Assembly (NCBI GenBank): GCA_019115285.1
Contig: DXDU01000107.1
Location: forward strand, 1 to 41,191
DNA: 41,191 nucleotides
From: Candidatus Acutalibacter pullistercoris
GTDB lineage: Bacteria > Bacillota > Clostridia > Oscillospirales > Acutalibacteraceae
Direction of reading: 5' to 3'
Shown: positions 7,355 through 14,827 of the stretch, one piece after another
How the letters are laid out: each line of letters opens with the position of its first letter
Numbering within the stretch: the first letter of the stretch is position 1
The notes under the pieces: model-generated
What the model saw: the letters and a program-made list of their open reading frames with translations, nothing else
The model's database searches: none
Told to the model about the DNA's origin: nothing
Made by a program: the position numbers and the translations under genes

Positions 7355-7798
7355 TCAGTCGTCGTTGGGGAAGGGCTCCTTCTTGGCCAGCTGTTCCCGC
7401 TTCTTCTGGATGAGCTGCTCCATGCCGGTGAGGATGGCGCCCACGTCCGCGTCTTTGGAGTAGTCCATCAGGGCGGCGAAGATCTCGGGCATGTCCTGGG
7501 GGGAGTAGTTCTCGGTAGAGGACACCTGCAGGGCCAGGAACTCGTTGCGGGAGAGGGTGGGGGCGTAGCGCCGGGCGTTCTTCCGGCCGATGCCCATGTT
7601 GTCCACCGGCACCAGCAGGCCCTTCTTGTGGAGCTCGTTGGCCAGAAGGTGGAAGGACGTTCTGGCGAACAGGGGCTCCTCGGGGTTTTCGTAAGCTTTG
7701 GCCATGATCTCCTGGCGGTTGAGAGGCCGGGAGGCGTCCCACAGGATCTGGAGCAGGGCCATTTCTGAGAATGTGACGTAGAATTTTGAGTATGCCAT
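7355..7798 (-). CDS. BlaI/MecI-like winged-helix repressor
   Basis: A 147-residue product starts MAYSKFYVTFSEMALLQILW and has a helix-turn-helix over about residues 10-60, with a charged C-terminal dimerisation region. Its position directly upstream of a BlaR1-type protease is the usual arrangement of the BlaI repressor. Sequence similarity to BlaI is loose, so the call rests partly on context. The start at 7798 has AGGAGG upstream; longer frames begin upstream of the promoter and are rejected. It is expected to repress its own operon. Confidence 0.7.
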   Translation of the reverse strand: MAYSKFYVTFSEMALLQILWDASRPLNRQEIMAKAYENPEEPLFARTSFHLLANELHKKGLLVPVDNMGIGRKNARRYAPTLSRNEFLALQVSSTENYSPQDMPEIFAALMDYSKDADVGAILTGMEQLIQKKREQLAKKEPFPNDD

Positions 7799-7855
7799 GG
7801 TCTCCTCCTGCTTTCGTAAAATAGGATAAAAAGCTTCTCGCTCTTTGCTGATTTT

Positions 7856-7884
7856 AGTATAAGAGAGAGACGGGGGTTTGTCAA
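7856..7884 (-). promoter_or_regulatory. strong sigma-A promoter of the blaI-blaR1-like operon
   Basis: On the minus strand a consensus TTGACA (7879-7884), a 17-bp spacer and TATACT (7856-7861). No classical BlaI TACA/TGTA operator was recognised around it. Confidence 0.85.
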
Positions 7885-7925
7885 GGGAGGAAGGGCGGGA
7901 AAGCCGGGAAAATGCCCTATTCCCC

Positions 7926-7960
7926 ATAAAAGAGAGGACGCGGAACGTCCGCGCCCTCTC
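7926..7960 (-). terminator. terminator of a broken minus-strand gene
   Basis: GAGAGG-CGCGG pairs with CCGCG-CCTCTC with one mismatch. A TTTTAT tract follows on the minus strand. It lies about 20 bp past the stop of the remnant at 7982-8062. Confidence 0.75.
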
Positions 7961-7981
7961 GGGTGGTGCAAGTTAAGTTTT

Positions 7982-8062
7982 TTACTTCAGGCTGATCCAG
8001 TCCTCGCCGATAGCGGGCTTCTTGTAGTTGTGCTCGTTGGTGGCTTCCACGATGGTGTAGTA
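7982..8062 (-). pseudogene. 3' remnant of an unidentified gene
   Basis: The last 26 codons of a minus-strand gene remain, reading from YYTIVEATNEHNYKKP to EDWISLK and a TAA, followed by a good terminator. Codon use resembles the neighbouring genes. The frame has no start and is cut off at about 8062, exactly where the truncated acetyltransferase begins on the other strand. I do not recognise the family from this fragment. Confidence 0.55.
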
Positions 8063-8609
8063 TCAGGATGAGCTGGCCCAGTACAACCGCACCAGGCCCT
8101 CGGAACACGAAAAGCGCCGGGAGATGCTGCGAAAAATCACCGGCAGCGTGGGGGAGGACGTGACCATCGACACGCCGGTTCACGCCAACTGGGGGCTGCG
8201 GCACGTCCACTTTGGCAAGCAAATTTACTGCAACGCCTTTGTCTCCTTCGTGGATGACGGGGAGATTTTCATCGGTGACGACTGCATGATCGGGCCCGGG
8301 ACCGTCTTCGCCACCGCGGGACACCCGGCGCATCCCAAGCTGCGGCAGCTGCGCTACGTGTACAACCTGCCCATCCGTGTGGGGAAAAACGTGAGGATCG
8401 GCTCTGGGGTGCAGATTGTGCCCGGTGTGACCATCGGGGACAACAGCGTCATCGGTGCTGGCTCGGTGGTGACCAAGGATATTCCCGCCAACGTGGTGGC
8501 GGTGGGCAGCCCCTGCCGGGTCATCCGGGAGATCGGCCAGTGTGACAGGGAATATTACTACAAGGACAAGCCGCTGGATTTTGACCCGGAAGGGGACGAG
8601 CTGCCTTGA
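8061..8609 (+). pseudogene. 5'-truncated maltose/galactoside O-acetyltransferase
   Basis: This encodes a left-handed beta-helix sugar O-acetyltransferase of the LacA/Maa type, transferring acetyl from acetyl-CoA. The frame opens directly after a stop at 8058 and reads YQDELAQYNRTRPSEHEKRR, i.e. it joins the family about 30 residues in. Hexapeptide repeats, the active-site region TAGHPAHP, and the closing GSPCRVIREI are all present. No start codon lies upstream in frame. The first ATG (8124) has only a GGGAG 2-3 bases away, so translation would be poor and the N-terminal helical part would be missing. It is probably inactive, but a shortened product cannot be excluded. Confidence 0.8.
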
Positions 8610-8660
8610 CGCAAAGGGAGTGAGGTGCTGGAAACAGCGCCTCTTTCCTTTTAGCGCAGC

Positions 8661-8683
8661 TCTTTAAAAAGTATTACGCCACC
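8661..8683 (+). other. right recombination site of the sigK intervening element
   Basis: AAAAAG at 8666-8671 repeats the left core at 264-269 in direct orientation. CGCCACC at 8677-8683 is the partner of the left arm GGTGGCG (248-254). Excision between the cores removes 8402 bp. Confidence 0.75.
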
Positions 8684-9160
8684 CCCACCGATCAGGAGGA
8701 CCTGATCTCCATCGGTACCATCGGGCTCATCAAGGGGGTGGATAGCTTCGACCCCACAAAGGGGATACGGCTCTCCAGCTACGTGTCCCGGTGCATCGAG
8801 AACGAGATCCTCATGCACTTTCGCAGCGGGAGGAAGTCCGCCCAGGACGTGTCCCTCAGCGAGCCCATCGACACGGACAAAGAGGGCAACGCCCTGACGA
8901 TTCTGGACACTATGGCGGTGGACGACACCATCCTGGAGACCATCGACCGGCGGATGAAGACAGGGCAGCTCTACGGGCTGCTGGAAAAGGCCCTCACCCC
9001 CCGGGAGCGGGCCATCCTCTGCCGGCGGTACGGCCTGCTGGGCTGCCTGCCCCAGCCCCAGCGGGAGGTGGCCCAGGCTTTGGGCATCAGCAGGAGCTAC
9101 GTCTCCCGCATTGAGAAAAAAGCCCTGGAGAAGCTGCGCCGGGCCTTCGGGGAGGAGTAG
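8666..9160 (+). CDS. sigK: 3' half of split sporulation sigma factor gene sigK
   Basis: This encodes the rest of sigma-K. The frame is open from 8624 without a usable start, enters sigK at the core and reads DQEDLISIGTIGLIKG, the region 2 continuation. RCIENEILMHFR, DVSLSEPI and the region 4 helix-turn-helix ISRSYVSRIEKKALEKL follow, all close to B. subtilis sigma-K (SpoIIIC part). Alone it lacks region 2.1 and a start codon; joined to 69-269 it forms a complete factor of 229 residues. Its separation from the 5' half by a recombinase-bearing element means functional sigma-K should appear only after excision in the mother cell. Confidence 0.93.
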   Translation, partial: KKYYATPTDQEDLISIGTIGLIKGVDSFDPTKGIRLSSYVSRCIENEILMHFRSGRKSAQDVSLSEPIDTDKEGNALTILDTMAVDDTILETIDRRMKTGQLYGLLEKALTPRERAILCRRYGLLGCLPQPQREVAQALGISRSYVSRIEKKALEKLRRAFGEE

Positions 9161-9163
9161 GGC

Positions 9164-9192
9164 TTTACAGACCGCCTGCTCCCAGGTACAAT
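9164..9192 (+). promoter_or_regulatory. sigma-A promoter of trmO
   Basis: TTTACA (9164-9169), 17-bp spacer, TACAAT (9187-9192), starting 4 bp after the sigK stop. Confidence 0.75.
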
Positions 9193-9216
9193 AACAGGGA
9201 GAGGGAGGGAGCGTCT

Positions 9217-9918
9217 ATGGAACAGTGGCAGCTGACCCCTGTGGCGGTGGTCCACAGCGATTTTGAGGAGAAGTTCGGCATTCCCAGGCAGAGCGGCCTG
9301 GTGGAGGAGCTGCGGGCCAGGGTGGTGTTCCTGCCGGAGTTTCGCAGCCGGGAGGCGCTGCGGGGGATTGAGGAGTTCTCTCACCTGTGGCTGGTGTGGG
9401 GGTTCTCCCAGCACCTGGGAAAGGGCTGGTCCCCCACGGTGCGGCCGCCCCGGCTGGGCGGGAATGAGCGCCGGGGGGTGTTCGCCACCCGGTCCCCCTT
9501 CCGGCCCAACCCCCTGGGCCTCTCCTGCGTGGAGCTGCTCTCGGTGGAGTGGGACGCCCCCGACGGCCCGGCCCTTGTCATCGGCGGGGCGGACCTGCTG
9601 GACGGCACCCCGGTGTTTGACATTAAGCCCTACGTGCCCCTGTCCGACTGCCGGCCCCAGGCGGCGGGGGGCTTCTCCGACGCCCACCGGGAGGACCATC
9701 TCCTTGTGGAGTTCCCCCCAGAGCTGGAGGAGAAGGTCCCCGAGGAAAAGCGCTGTGCCCTGCGGGGGGTGCTGGCCGGGGACCCCAGGCCCTCTTACCA
9801 GCGGGACCCGGGCCGGGTGTACGGCCTGGCCTTCGCCGGGCTGGAGGTGCGCTTCACCGTGGCAGGGGAGACCCTCACCGTGGAGGAAGTGGAGCCCCGG
9901 GGGCCGGAGAGAAATTAG
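9217..9918 (+). CDS. trmO: tRNA (adenine(37)-N6)-methyltransferase TrmO
   Basis: TrmO (TsaA/YaeB, UPF0066) methylates N6 of t6A37 in tRNA-Thr using S-adenosylmethionine. The 233-residue product shows the diagnostic GVFATRSPFRPNPLGLS (about 88-104), the early FGIPRQSGL and the core DLLDGTPVFDIKPYVP. The C-terminal part with YQRDPGRVYGLAF is the second conserved patch, used for substrate binding. Length fits bacterial family members. The ATG follows GAGGGAG. The gene is monocistronic, with its own promoter and terminator, and lies just outside the sigK element. Confidence 0.95.
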   Translation: MEQWQLTPVAVVHSDFEEKFGIPRQSGLVEELRARVVFLPEFRSREALRGIEEFSHLWLVWGFSQHLGKGWSPTVRPPRLGGNERRGVFATRSPFRPNPLGLSCVELLSVEWDAPDGPALVIGGADLLDGTPVFDIKPYVPLSDCRPQAAGGFSDAHREDHLLVEFPPELEEKVPEEKRCALRGVLAGDPRPSYQRDPGRVYGLAFAGLEVRFTVAGETLTVEEVEPRGPERN

Positions 9919-9927
9919 AAAGGAAAG

Positions 9928-9953
9928 GGAGCGGCATGTCCGCTCCTTTTTTT
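9928..9953 (+). terminator. terminator of trmO
   Basis: GGAGCGG (9928-9934), 5-nt loop, CCGCTCC (9940-9946), then seven T. Confidence 0.9.
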
Positions 9954-10181
9954 CATACAATGGAGAAGGGGGAGAGGGCGCCGCCTCTTTTCCATAAAAG
10001 AGAGAAAAAAGATCTGGACAGGGCGGTGCGGCGTCCCAGAGAAGGCCGCCCGGGGCCGGCGTTTCGGGCTTTTTTCTGGGCAGTAGGACGCTTGCCTAGA
10101 AAAGGCAGGTAGAATTTGTGCATTGCTCCTAAAGATTGCTTTTTAACGCCGTAGACTTTAAATCAAATAACTAAAAAGCCC

Positions 10182-10209
10182 TTGATTTTTTCCGCAGGTA
10201 TGGTATGAT
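10182..10209 (+). promoter_or_regulatory. promoter of the glycogen operon
   Basis: TTGATT (10182-10187), 16-bp spacer and TATGAT (10204-10209) with an extended TGG just before the -10. The upstream stretch 9954-10181 is AT-richer than the surroundings; no gene was recognised in it. Confidence 0.7.
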
Positions 10210-10255
10210 AGCTTTAGTACAGTCCGGAAATACTGGGAAAAGGAGCGAGAAAGCG

Positions 10256-12331
10256 ATGGATCCCAAGATGAATCCCGGCGTGGCTGCCGGAGAAAACAAG
10301 CCGGAAAACATCCCACTTTACCTGTTCCGAAGCGGCAAGAACCGCCGGTCTTACGAGTACATGGGCGTGCACAAGGCCACCCGGGACGGAAAGCCTTGCA
10401 TGGTGGCCCGGGTGTGGGCCCCCCGGGCCAGAGAGGTGTCTTTGGTGGGGGATTTCTGCAACTGGGACAAGGCCAAGTACCCCCTGCAGAAGATCGACGA
10501 CCAGGTCTGGGAAGGCTACACCGACTTTGAGTTCGAGCCCTACCAGATGTACAAGTTTTACATCAAGACCGCCCAGGGGGAGGACACCTACAAGTCCGAT
10601 CCCTACGCCCGCCACACCGAGACCCGCCCCGGCACCGCCTCCCGGTGGTACGACCTGGAGGGCTACCAGTGGCACGACCAGCAGTGGCTGGAGCACAAGC
10701 GGGAGCATCCCCACTACGAGCAGCCGGTGAACATCTACGAGGTCCACGCGGGCTCTTGGCGGAAGTACGAGGACGGCAGCGTCTTCCCTTACGAGAAGCT
10801 GGGGGACGAGCTCATCCCCTACGTGAAAGAGATGGGCTTTACCCATATTGAGTTCATGCCCCTGACGGAGTACCCCTTCGACGCCTCTTGGGGCTACCAG
10901 GTGACGGGCTATTTCGCCCCCACCTCCCGGTACGGCGCCCCCCACGACTTTATGCGACTCATCGACCGGTGCCACCAGGCGGGCATCGGGGTGATTATGG
11001 ACTGGGTCCCCGCCCACTTCCCCAGGGACGCGGCGGGCCTGGCCAAGTTCGACGGCACCCCCTGCTACGAGTATGAGGACCCCAGAAAGGGAGAGCACAA
11101 GGAGTGGGGCACCCTGGTGTTCGACTACGGCCGGCCCGAGGTGCAGAGCTTTTTGATGTCCAGCGCCGTGTTCTGGCTGAAGGAGTACCACGTGGACGGC
11201 CTGCGGGTGGACGCGGTGGCCTCCATGCTGTACCTGGACTACAACCGCCGGGACGGGGAGTGGATTGCCAACAAGGACGGGGGCAAGGAGAACTACGAGG
11301 CCGTGGCCTTCCTGCAGGCCCTGAACGAGGCCGCCTTCGCCGAGGCCCCCCACTGCATGATGATCGCCGAGGAGTCCACCTCCTGGCCCATGGTGAGCAA
11401 GCCCACCTTCCTGGGCGGCCTGGGCTTTAACTACAAGTGGAACATGGGCTGGATGAACGACATGCTCACCTACATGTCCCTGGACCCCTACTTCCGCAGC
11501 GGGGACCACAACGCCCTGACCTTCTCCTTCTTCTACGCCTTCTCCGAGAACTTCATCCTGCCCATCTCTCACGACGAGGTGGTGTATGGGAAGGGCTCTC
11601 TCTTCAATAAAATGCCAGGGGACGACCAGATGAAGGCCGACCAGATGCGGGCTTTCGTCACCTACATGATGGCCCACCCCGGCAAGAAGCTGCAGTTCAT
11701 GGGCACGGAATTCGCCCAGAAGAACGAGTGGAACTTCGAGAAGGAACTGGAGTGGGGCCTGCTCCAGTACGAGGAACACCAGCGGGCCCAGGCCTTCTTC
11801 AAGGCGGTGAACCACTTCTACCTGTCCCGTCCCGAGCTGTGGGAGATCGACTTCTCCTGGGAGGGCTTTGAGTGGATCTCCAACGACGACTACCAGCAGA
11901 GCGTCATCGCCTTCCGCCGGAAGGCCAAGGACGGCCGGGAGCTGGTGGCGGTGTGCAACTTCGTGCCGGTACAGCGGGAGAACTACTGCATCGGCGTGCC
12001 CTTCAGGGGCACCTGGGCCGAGGTCTTCACCTCCGACGCCAAGGAGTTCGGCGGCGGCGGGGTGACCAACGGCAAGTCCATCAAGACCCAGGACGTGCCC
12101 ATGCACGGCTGCGAGCAGAGCGTGTCCCTCACCCTGCCGGGAGACTCTGTGTTCTTCCTGGAGTGCGTGCGGAAGACCCCCAAGCGCAAGCCCAAAGAGC
12201 CCGGGGAGAAAAAGCCCGCTGCCAAGAAGGAGAGCGCCTCTAAGAAAGAGACCGCGGCCAAGAAGGAGGCCCCCAAGAAGGAGCCCGCCAAAAAGGCCGC
12301 CCCCAAGACCAGAAAGAAGACGGCAAAGTAA
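10256..12331 (+). CDS. glgB: 1,4-alpha-glucan branching enzyme with Lys/Ala-rich tail
   Basis: GlgB (GH13) transfers glucan segments to make alpha-1,6 branches in glycogen. The 691-residue product has an N-terminal CBM48-like domain (about 30-130) and the catalytic barrel with GLRVDAV nucleophile Asp319, acid/base Glu372 (MIAEEST) and HDE at 439-441. The Asp-Glu spacing of 53 equals that of E. coli GlgB. Residues 639-691 form an added tail with 20 lysines in 52 residues and AAKKE-type repeats, resembling a histone H1 tail and not part of the enzyme fold. The ATG at 10256 has AAAGGAG upstream and lies after the promoter. It is first in a glgB-C-D-A operon. Confidence 0.95.
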   Translation: MDPKMNPGVAAGENKPENIPLYLFRSGKNRRSYEYMGVHKATRDGKPCMVARVWAPRAREVSLVGDFCNWDKAKYPLQKIDDQVWEGYTDFEFEPYQMYKFYIKTAQGEDTYKSDPYARHTETRPGTASRWYDLEGYQWHDQQWLEHKREHPHYEQPVNIYEVHAGSWRKYEDGSVFPYEKLGDELIPYVKEMGFTHIEFMPLTEYPFDASWGYQVTGYFAPTSRYGAPHDFMRLIDRCHQAGIGVIMDWVPAHFPRDAAGLAKFDGTPCYEYEDPRKGEHKEWGTLVFDYGRPEVQSFLMSSAVFWLKEYHVDGLRVDAVASMLYLDYNRRDGEWIANKDGGKENYEAVAFLQALNEAAFAEAPHCMMIAEESTSWPMVSKPTFLGGLGFNYKWNMGWMNDMLTYMSLDPYFRSGDHNALTFSFFYAFSENFILPISHDEVVYGKGSLFNKMPGDDQMKADQMRAFVTYMMAHPGKKLQFMGTEFAQKNEWNFEKELEWGLLQYEEHQRAQAFFKAVNHFYLSRPELWEIDFSWEGFEWISNDDYQQSVIAFRRKAKDGRELVAVCNFVPVQRENYCIGVPFRGTWAEVFTSDAKEFGGGGVTNGKSIKTQDVPMHGCEQSVSLTLPGDSVFFLECVRKTPKRKPKEPGEKKPAAKKESASKKETAAKKEAPKKEPAKKAAPKTRKKTAK

Positions 12332-12430
12332 AAAAGCCCGCCTGGGGAGGGGGAGGGATCCAGGTCCCGTTCTCAGAAAGGCTTTGAGATATACAGTCAG
12401 CCAGCGATAGAAAATAAGGAGGACGATAAC

Positions 12431-13642
12431 ATGTTACCCAAACAAGAGGTCGTGGCTATGCTTCTGGCCGGCGGCCAGGGCAGCCGGCTGGGCGTGCTCA
12501 CCAAGAACCTGGCCAAGCCCGCCGTGCCCTACGGCGGAAAGTACCGGATCATCGACTTTCCCCTGTCCAACTGCGTGAACTCCGGCATCGAGACCGTGGG
12601 CGTGCTCACCCAGTACCAGCCTTTGGAGCTCAACGAGTACATCGGCAACGGCCAGCCCTGGGACCTGGACAGCATGAACGCCGGCGTCCACGTGCTGCCC
12701 CCCTACCAGAAGAGCAAGAAGACCGACTGGTACAAGGGCACCGCCAACGCCATCTACCAGAACATCCGGTTCATCGAGCGGTACGATCCTGATTATGTGG
12801 TGGTCCTCTCTGGCGACCATATCTATAAGATGGACTACTCCAAGATGATCTCCTTCCACAAGGAGCACGACGCCGCCTGCACCATCGCCGTGTACGAGGT
12901 TCCCATGGCCGAGGCTTCCCGGTTCGGCATTCTCAACACCAACGAGGACGGCTCTATTTACGAGTTCGACGAGAAACCCAAGAAGCCCAAGAGCAACAAA
13001 GCCTCCATGGGCATTTACGTCTTCACCTGGGAGAAGCTCCGCAAGTACCTGGAGGAGGACGAGAACGATCCCAAGAGCCAGAACGACTTTGGCAAGAACG
13101 TGCTGCCTGTCATGCTGGACGCCGGGGAGCGGATGTTCGCCTACCGGTTCGAGGGCTACTGGAAAGACGTGGGCACCATCGAGAGTCTGTGGGAGTCCAA
13201 CATGGACCTCCTCAATCCCAACATCCCCCTGGATCTCAGCGACGACCAGTGGCGGATCTACTCCCGCACCCCCGTGATGCCTCCCCACTATGTGGCCAAG
13301 GGCGCCCAGGTGCAGAACTCCCTGGTGGCCGAAGGCTGCAACGTCTACGGTGAGATCGACTTCGCCGTGCTGTTCGCCGGCGTGTACGTGGCCCCCGGCG
13401 CCGTGGTGAAGGACTCCATCGTCATGCCCGGCGCCCGCATCGAGGAAGGCGCCCGGGTGCAGTACGCCATCGTGTCTGAGAACGCCGTGGTGGGCGCCGC
13501 CGCCACTGTGGGCGAGCGGCCCGAGGATATGGAAAACAAGGAAGACTGGGGCGTGGCCGTCATCGGACCTGGAGCCACTGTGGCGCCGGGCACCGTGGTG
13601 CCCCCCAAGGCTATGATCGACGCTGAGGAGGGAATTAAGTGA
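12431..13642 (+). CDS. glgC: glucose-1-phosphate adenylyltransferase, catalytic subunit
   Basis: GlgC makes ADP-glucose from glucose-1-phosphate and ATP, the committed step of glycogen synthesis. The 403-residue product has the nucleotide-binding [14 protein letters not shown] (about 12-25) and [29 protein letters not shown] is the metal/substrate site, and the C-terminus is a left-handed beta-helix. AAGGAGG precedes the ATG. It overlaps glgD by one base (TGATG), which fits the GlgC-GlgD heteromer of Firmicutes. Confidence 0.96.
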   Translation: MLPKQEVVAMLLAGGQGSRLGVLTKNLAKPAVPYGGKYRIIDFPLSNCVNSGIETVGVLTQYQPLELNEYIGNGQPWDLDSMNAGVHVLPPYQKSKKTDWYKGTANAIYQNIRFIERYDPDYVVVLSGDHIYKMDYSKMISFHKEHDAACTIAVYEVPMAEASRFGILNTNEDGSIYEFDEKPKKPKSNKASMGIYVFTWEKLRKYLEEDENDPKSQNDFGKNVLPVMLDAGERMFAYRFEGYWKDVGTIESLWESNMDLLNPNIPLDLSDDQWRIYSRTPVMPPHYVAKGAQVQNSLVAEGCNVYGEIDFAVLFAGVYVAPGAVVKDSIVMPGARIEEGARVQYAIVSENAVVGAAATVGERPEDMENKEDWGVAVIGPGATVAPGTVVPPKAMIDAEEGIK

Positions 13643-14754
13643 TGCGTGGAAATGATGTGATCGGCATCCTCTTTGCCTATGTGCACGAGGAGCGCGTGAG
13701 AGAATTGACCGAGCACCGGGTGATGGCCTCCATTCCCTATGGCGGCCGCTACCGCCTGGTGGACTTCCCCCTGTCCAACATGGTGAACTCCGGGATCAAC
13801 AAGGTGGGCGTCATCACCGAGCAGAACTACCAGTCCCTGATGGACCACCTGGGCTCCGGCAAGGTGTGGGACCTGTCCCGGAAGCGGGAAGGCTTGTTCC
13901 TGCTGCCTCCCTTCGGCGCGGAGACCACCCGCACCGAGGGCAAGATCGCCTCTCTGGCCAGCATCCAGCGGTTTTTGAAGAACTCCCACGAGGAGTACGT
14001 GCTGCTCTCTGACTGCGACCTGGTGGCCAACGTGGACTACAAGCAGGTGTTCCAGTTCCACACCGATAAAGACGCCGACGTGACTGTGATCTACCGCCAC
14101 GGCATGTCCCCCGACACCGACAAGAACGTGGTCTTCACCGTAGACCCGGAAGGCGCCGTGCGGGATATGCTGGTAAAGCGGGGCAGCGACGCCGACTGCA
14201 ACTACGGCCTGGGCAAGTACCTCATCCGCCGCAAGCTCCTGATGGAGATGGTGGAGGAGTGCATGAGCCGCAACCTGTACGACTTCGACCGGGATCTGCT
14301 CCAGCGCCACCTGAAGGACCTGCGGGTGTACGGCTACGAGTTTACCGAGGCCGCTTACCCCATCACCTCCTTCGGCAGCTACTTCAACGCCAACATGGCT
14401 CTCATGGATCCCAAGATCCGGGGCCAGCTGTTCCCCGCGGACCATCCCATCTACACCAAGGTACGGGACGACATGCCCGCCCGCTACGGCCTGAGCGCCG
14501 ACGTGTCCAATTCCATCATCGCCGACGGCTGCGTCATCGACGGCGAAGTGGAGAACTGCGTGCTCTTCAGAGGCGTGCAGGTGAAGAAGGGCGCCCGGCT
14601 GCGCAACTGCGTCATCATGCAGGACACCGTCATCGGGGAGAACGCCCGGCTGGATTACGTGGTGGCCGACAAGGACGTGGTCTTCGACATAAACCGGGTC
14701 CTCACCGGGCACCAGACCTACCCGGTGTACGTGGCCAAGGGCAGCAGAGTGTAA
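13642..14754 (+). CDS. glgD: GlgD, non-catalytic subunit of ADP-glucose pyrophosphorylase
   Basis: GlgD pairs with GlgC in Firmicutes and boosts or tunes its activity. The 370-residue product keeps the IPYGGRYRLVDFPLSN segment but lacks the GGxGxRL nucleotide loop; the region instead reads ILFAYVHEERVREL, as in GlgD proteins. The C-terminal beta-helix is present. The ATG at 13642 shares its A with the glgC stop; a GTG one codon earlier is also possible. GAGGAGGG at about 13625-13632 serves as RBS. Confidence 0.94.
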   Translation: MRGNDVIGILFAYVHEERVRELTEHRVMASIPYGGRYRLVDFPLSNMVNSGINKVGVITEQNYQSLMDHLGSGKVWDLSRKREGLFLLPPFGAETTRTEGKIASLASIQRFLKNSHEEYVLLSDCDLVANVDYKQVFQFHTDKDADVTVIYRHGMSPDTDKNVVFTVDPEGAVRDMLVKRGSDADCNYGLGKYLIRRKLLMEMVEECMSRNLYDFDRDLLQRHLKDLRVYGYEFTEAAYPITSFGSYFNANMALMDPKIRGQLFPADHPIYTKVRDDMPARYGLSADVSNSIIADGCVIDGEVENCVLFRGVQVKKGARLRNCVIMQDTVIGENARLDYVVADKDVVFDINRVLTGHQTYPVYVAKGSRV

Positions 14755-14827
14755 CAGACTCCCCCCGCCCGCCCTGCCAGAAACGCCGCGGACCCCCCAG
14801 GGGACGGCCGCGAGAAAGGAAACCATT

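Noticed and set aside
8124-8609. Intact acetyltransferase starting at ATG 8124
   Set aside because: Homologous sequence continues upstream to 8061, so this ATG is internal, and the GGGAG before it is too close to be a good RBS.
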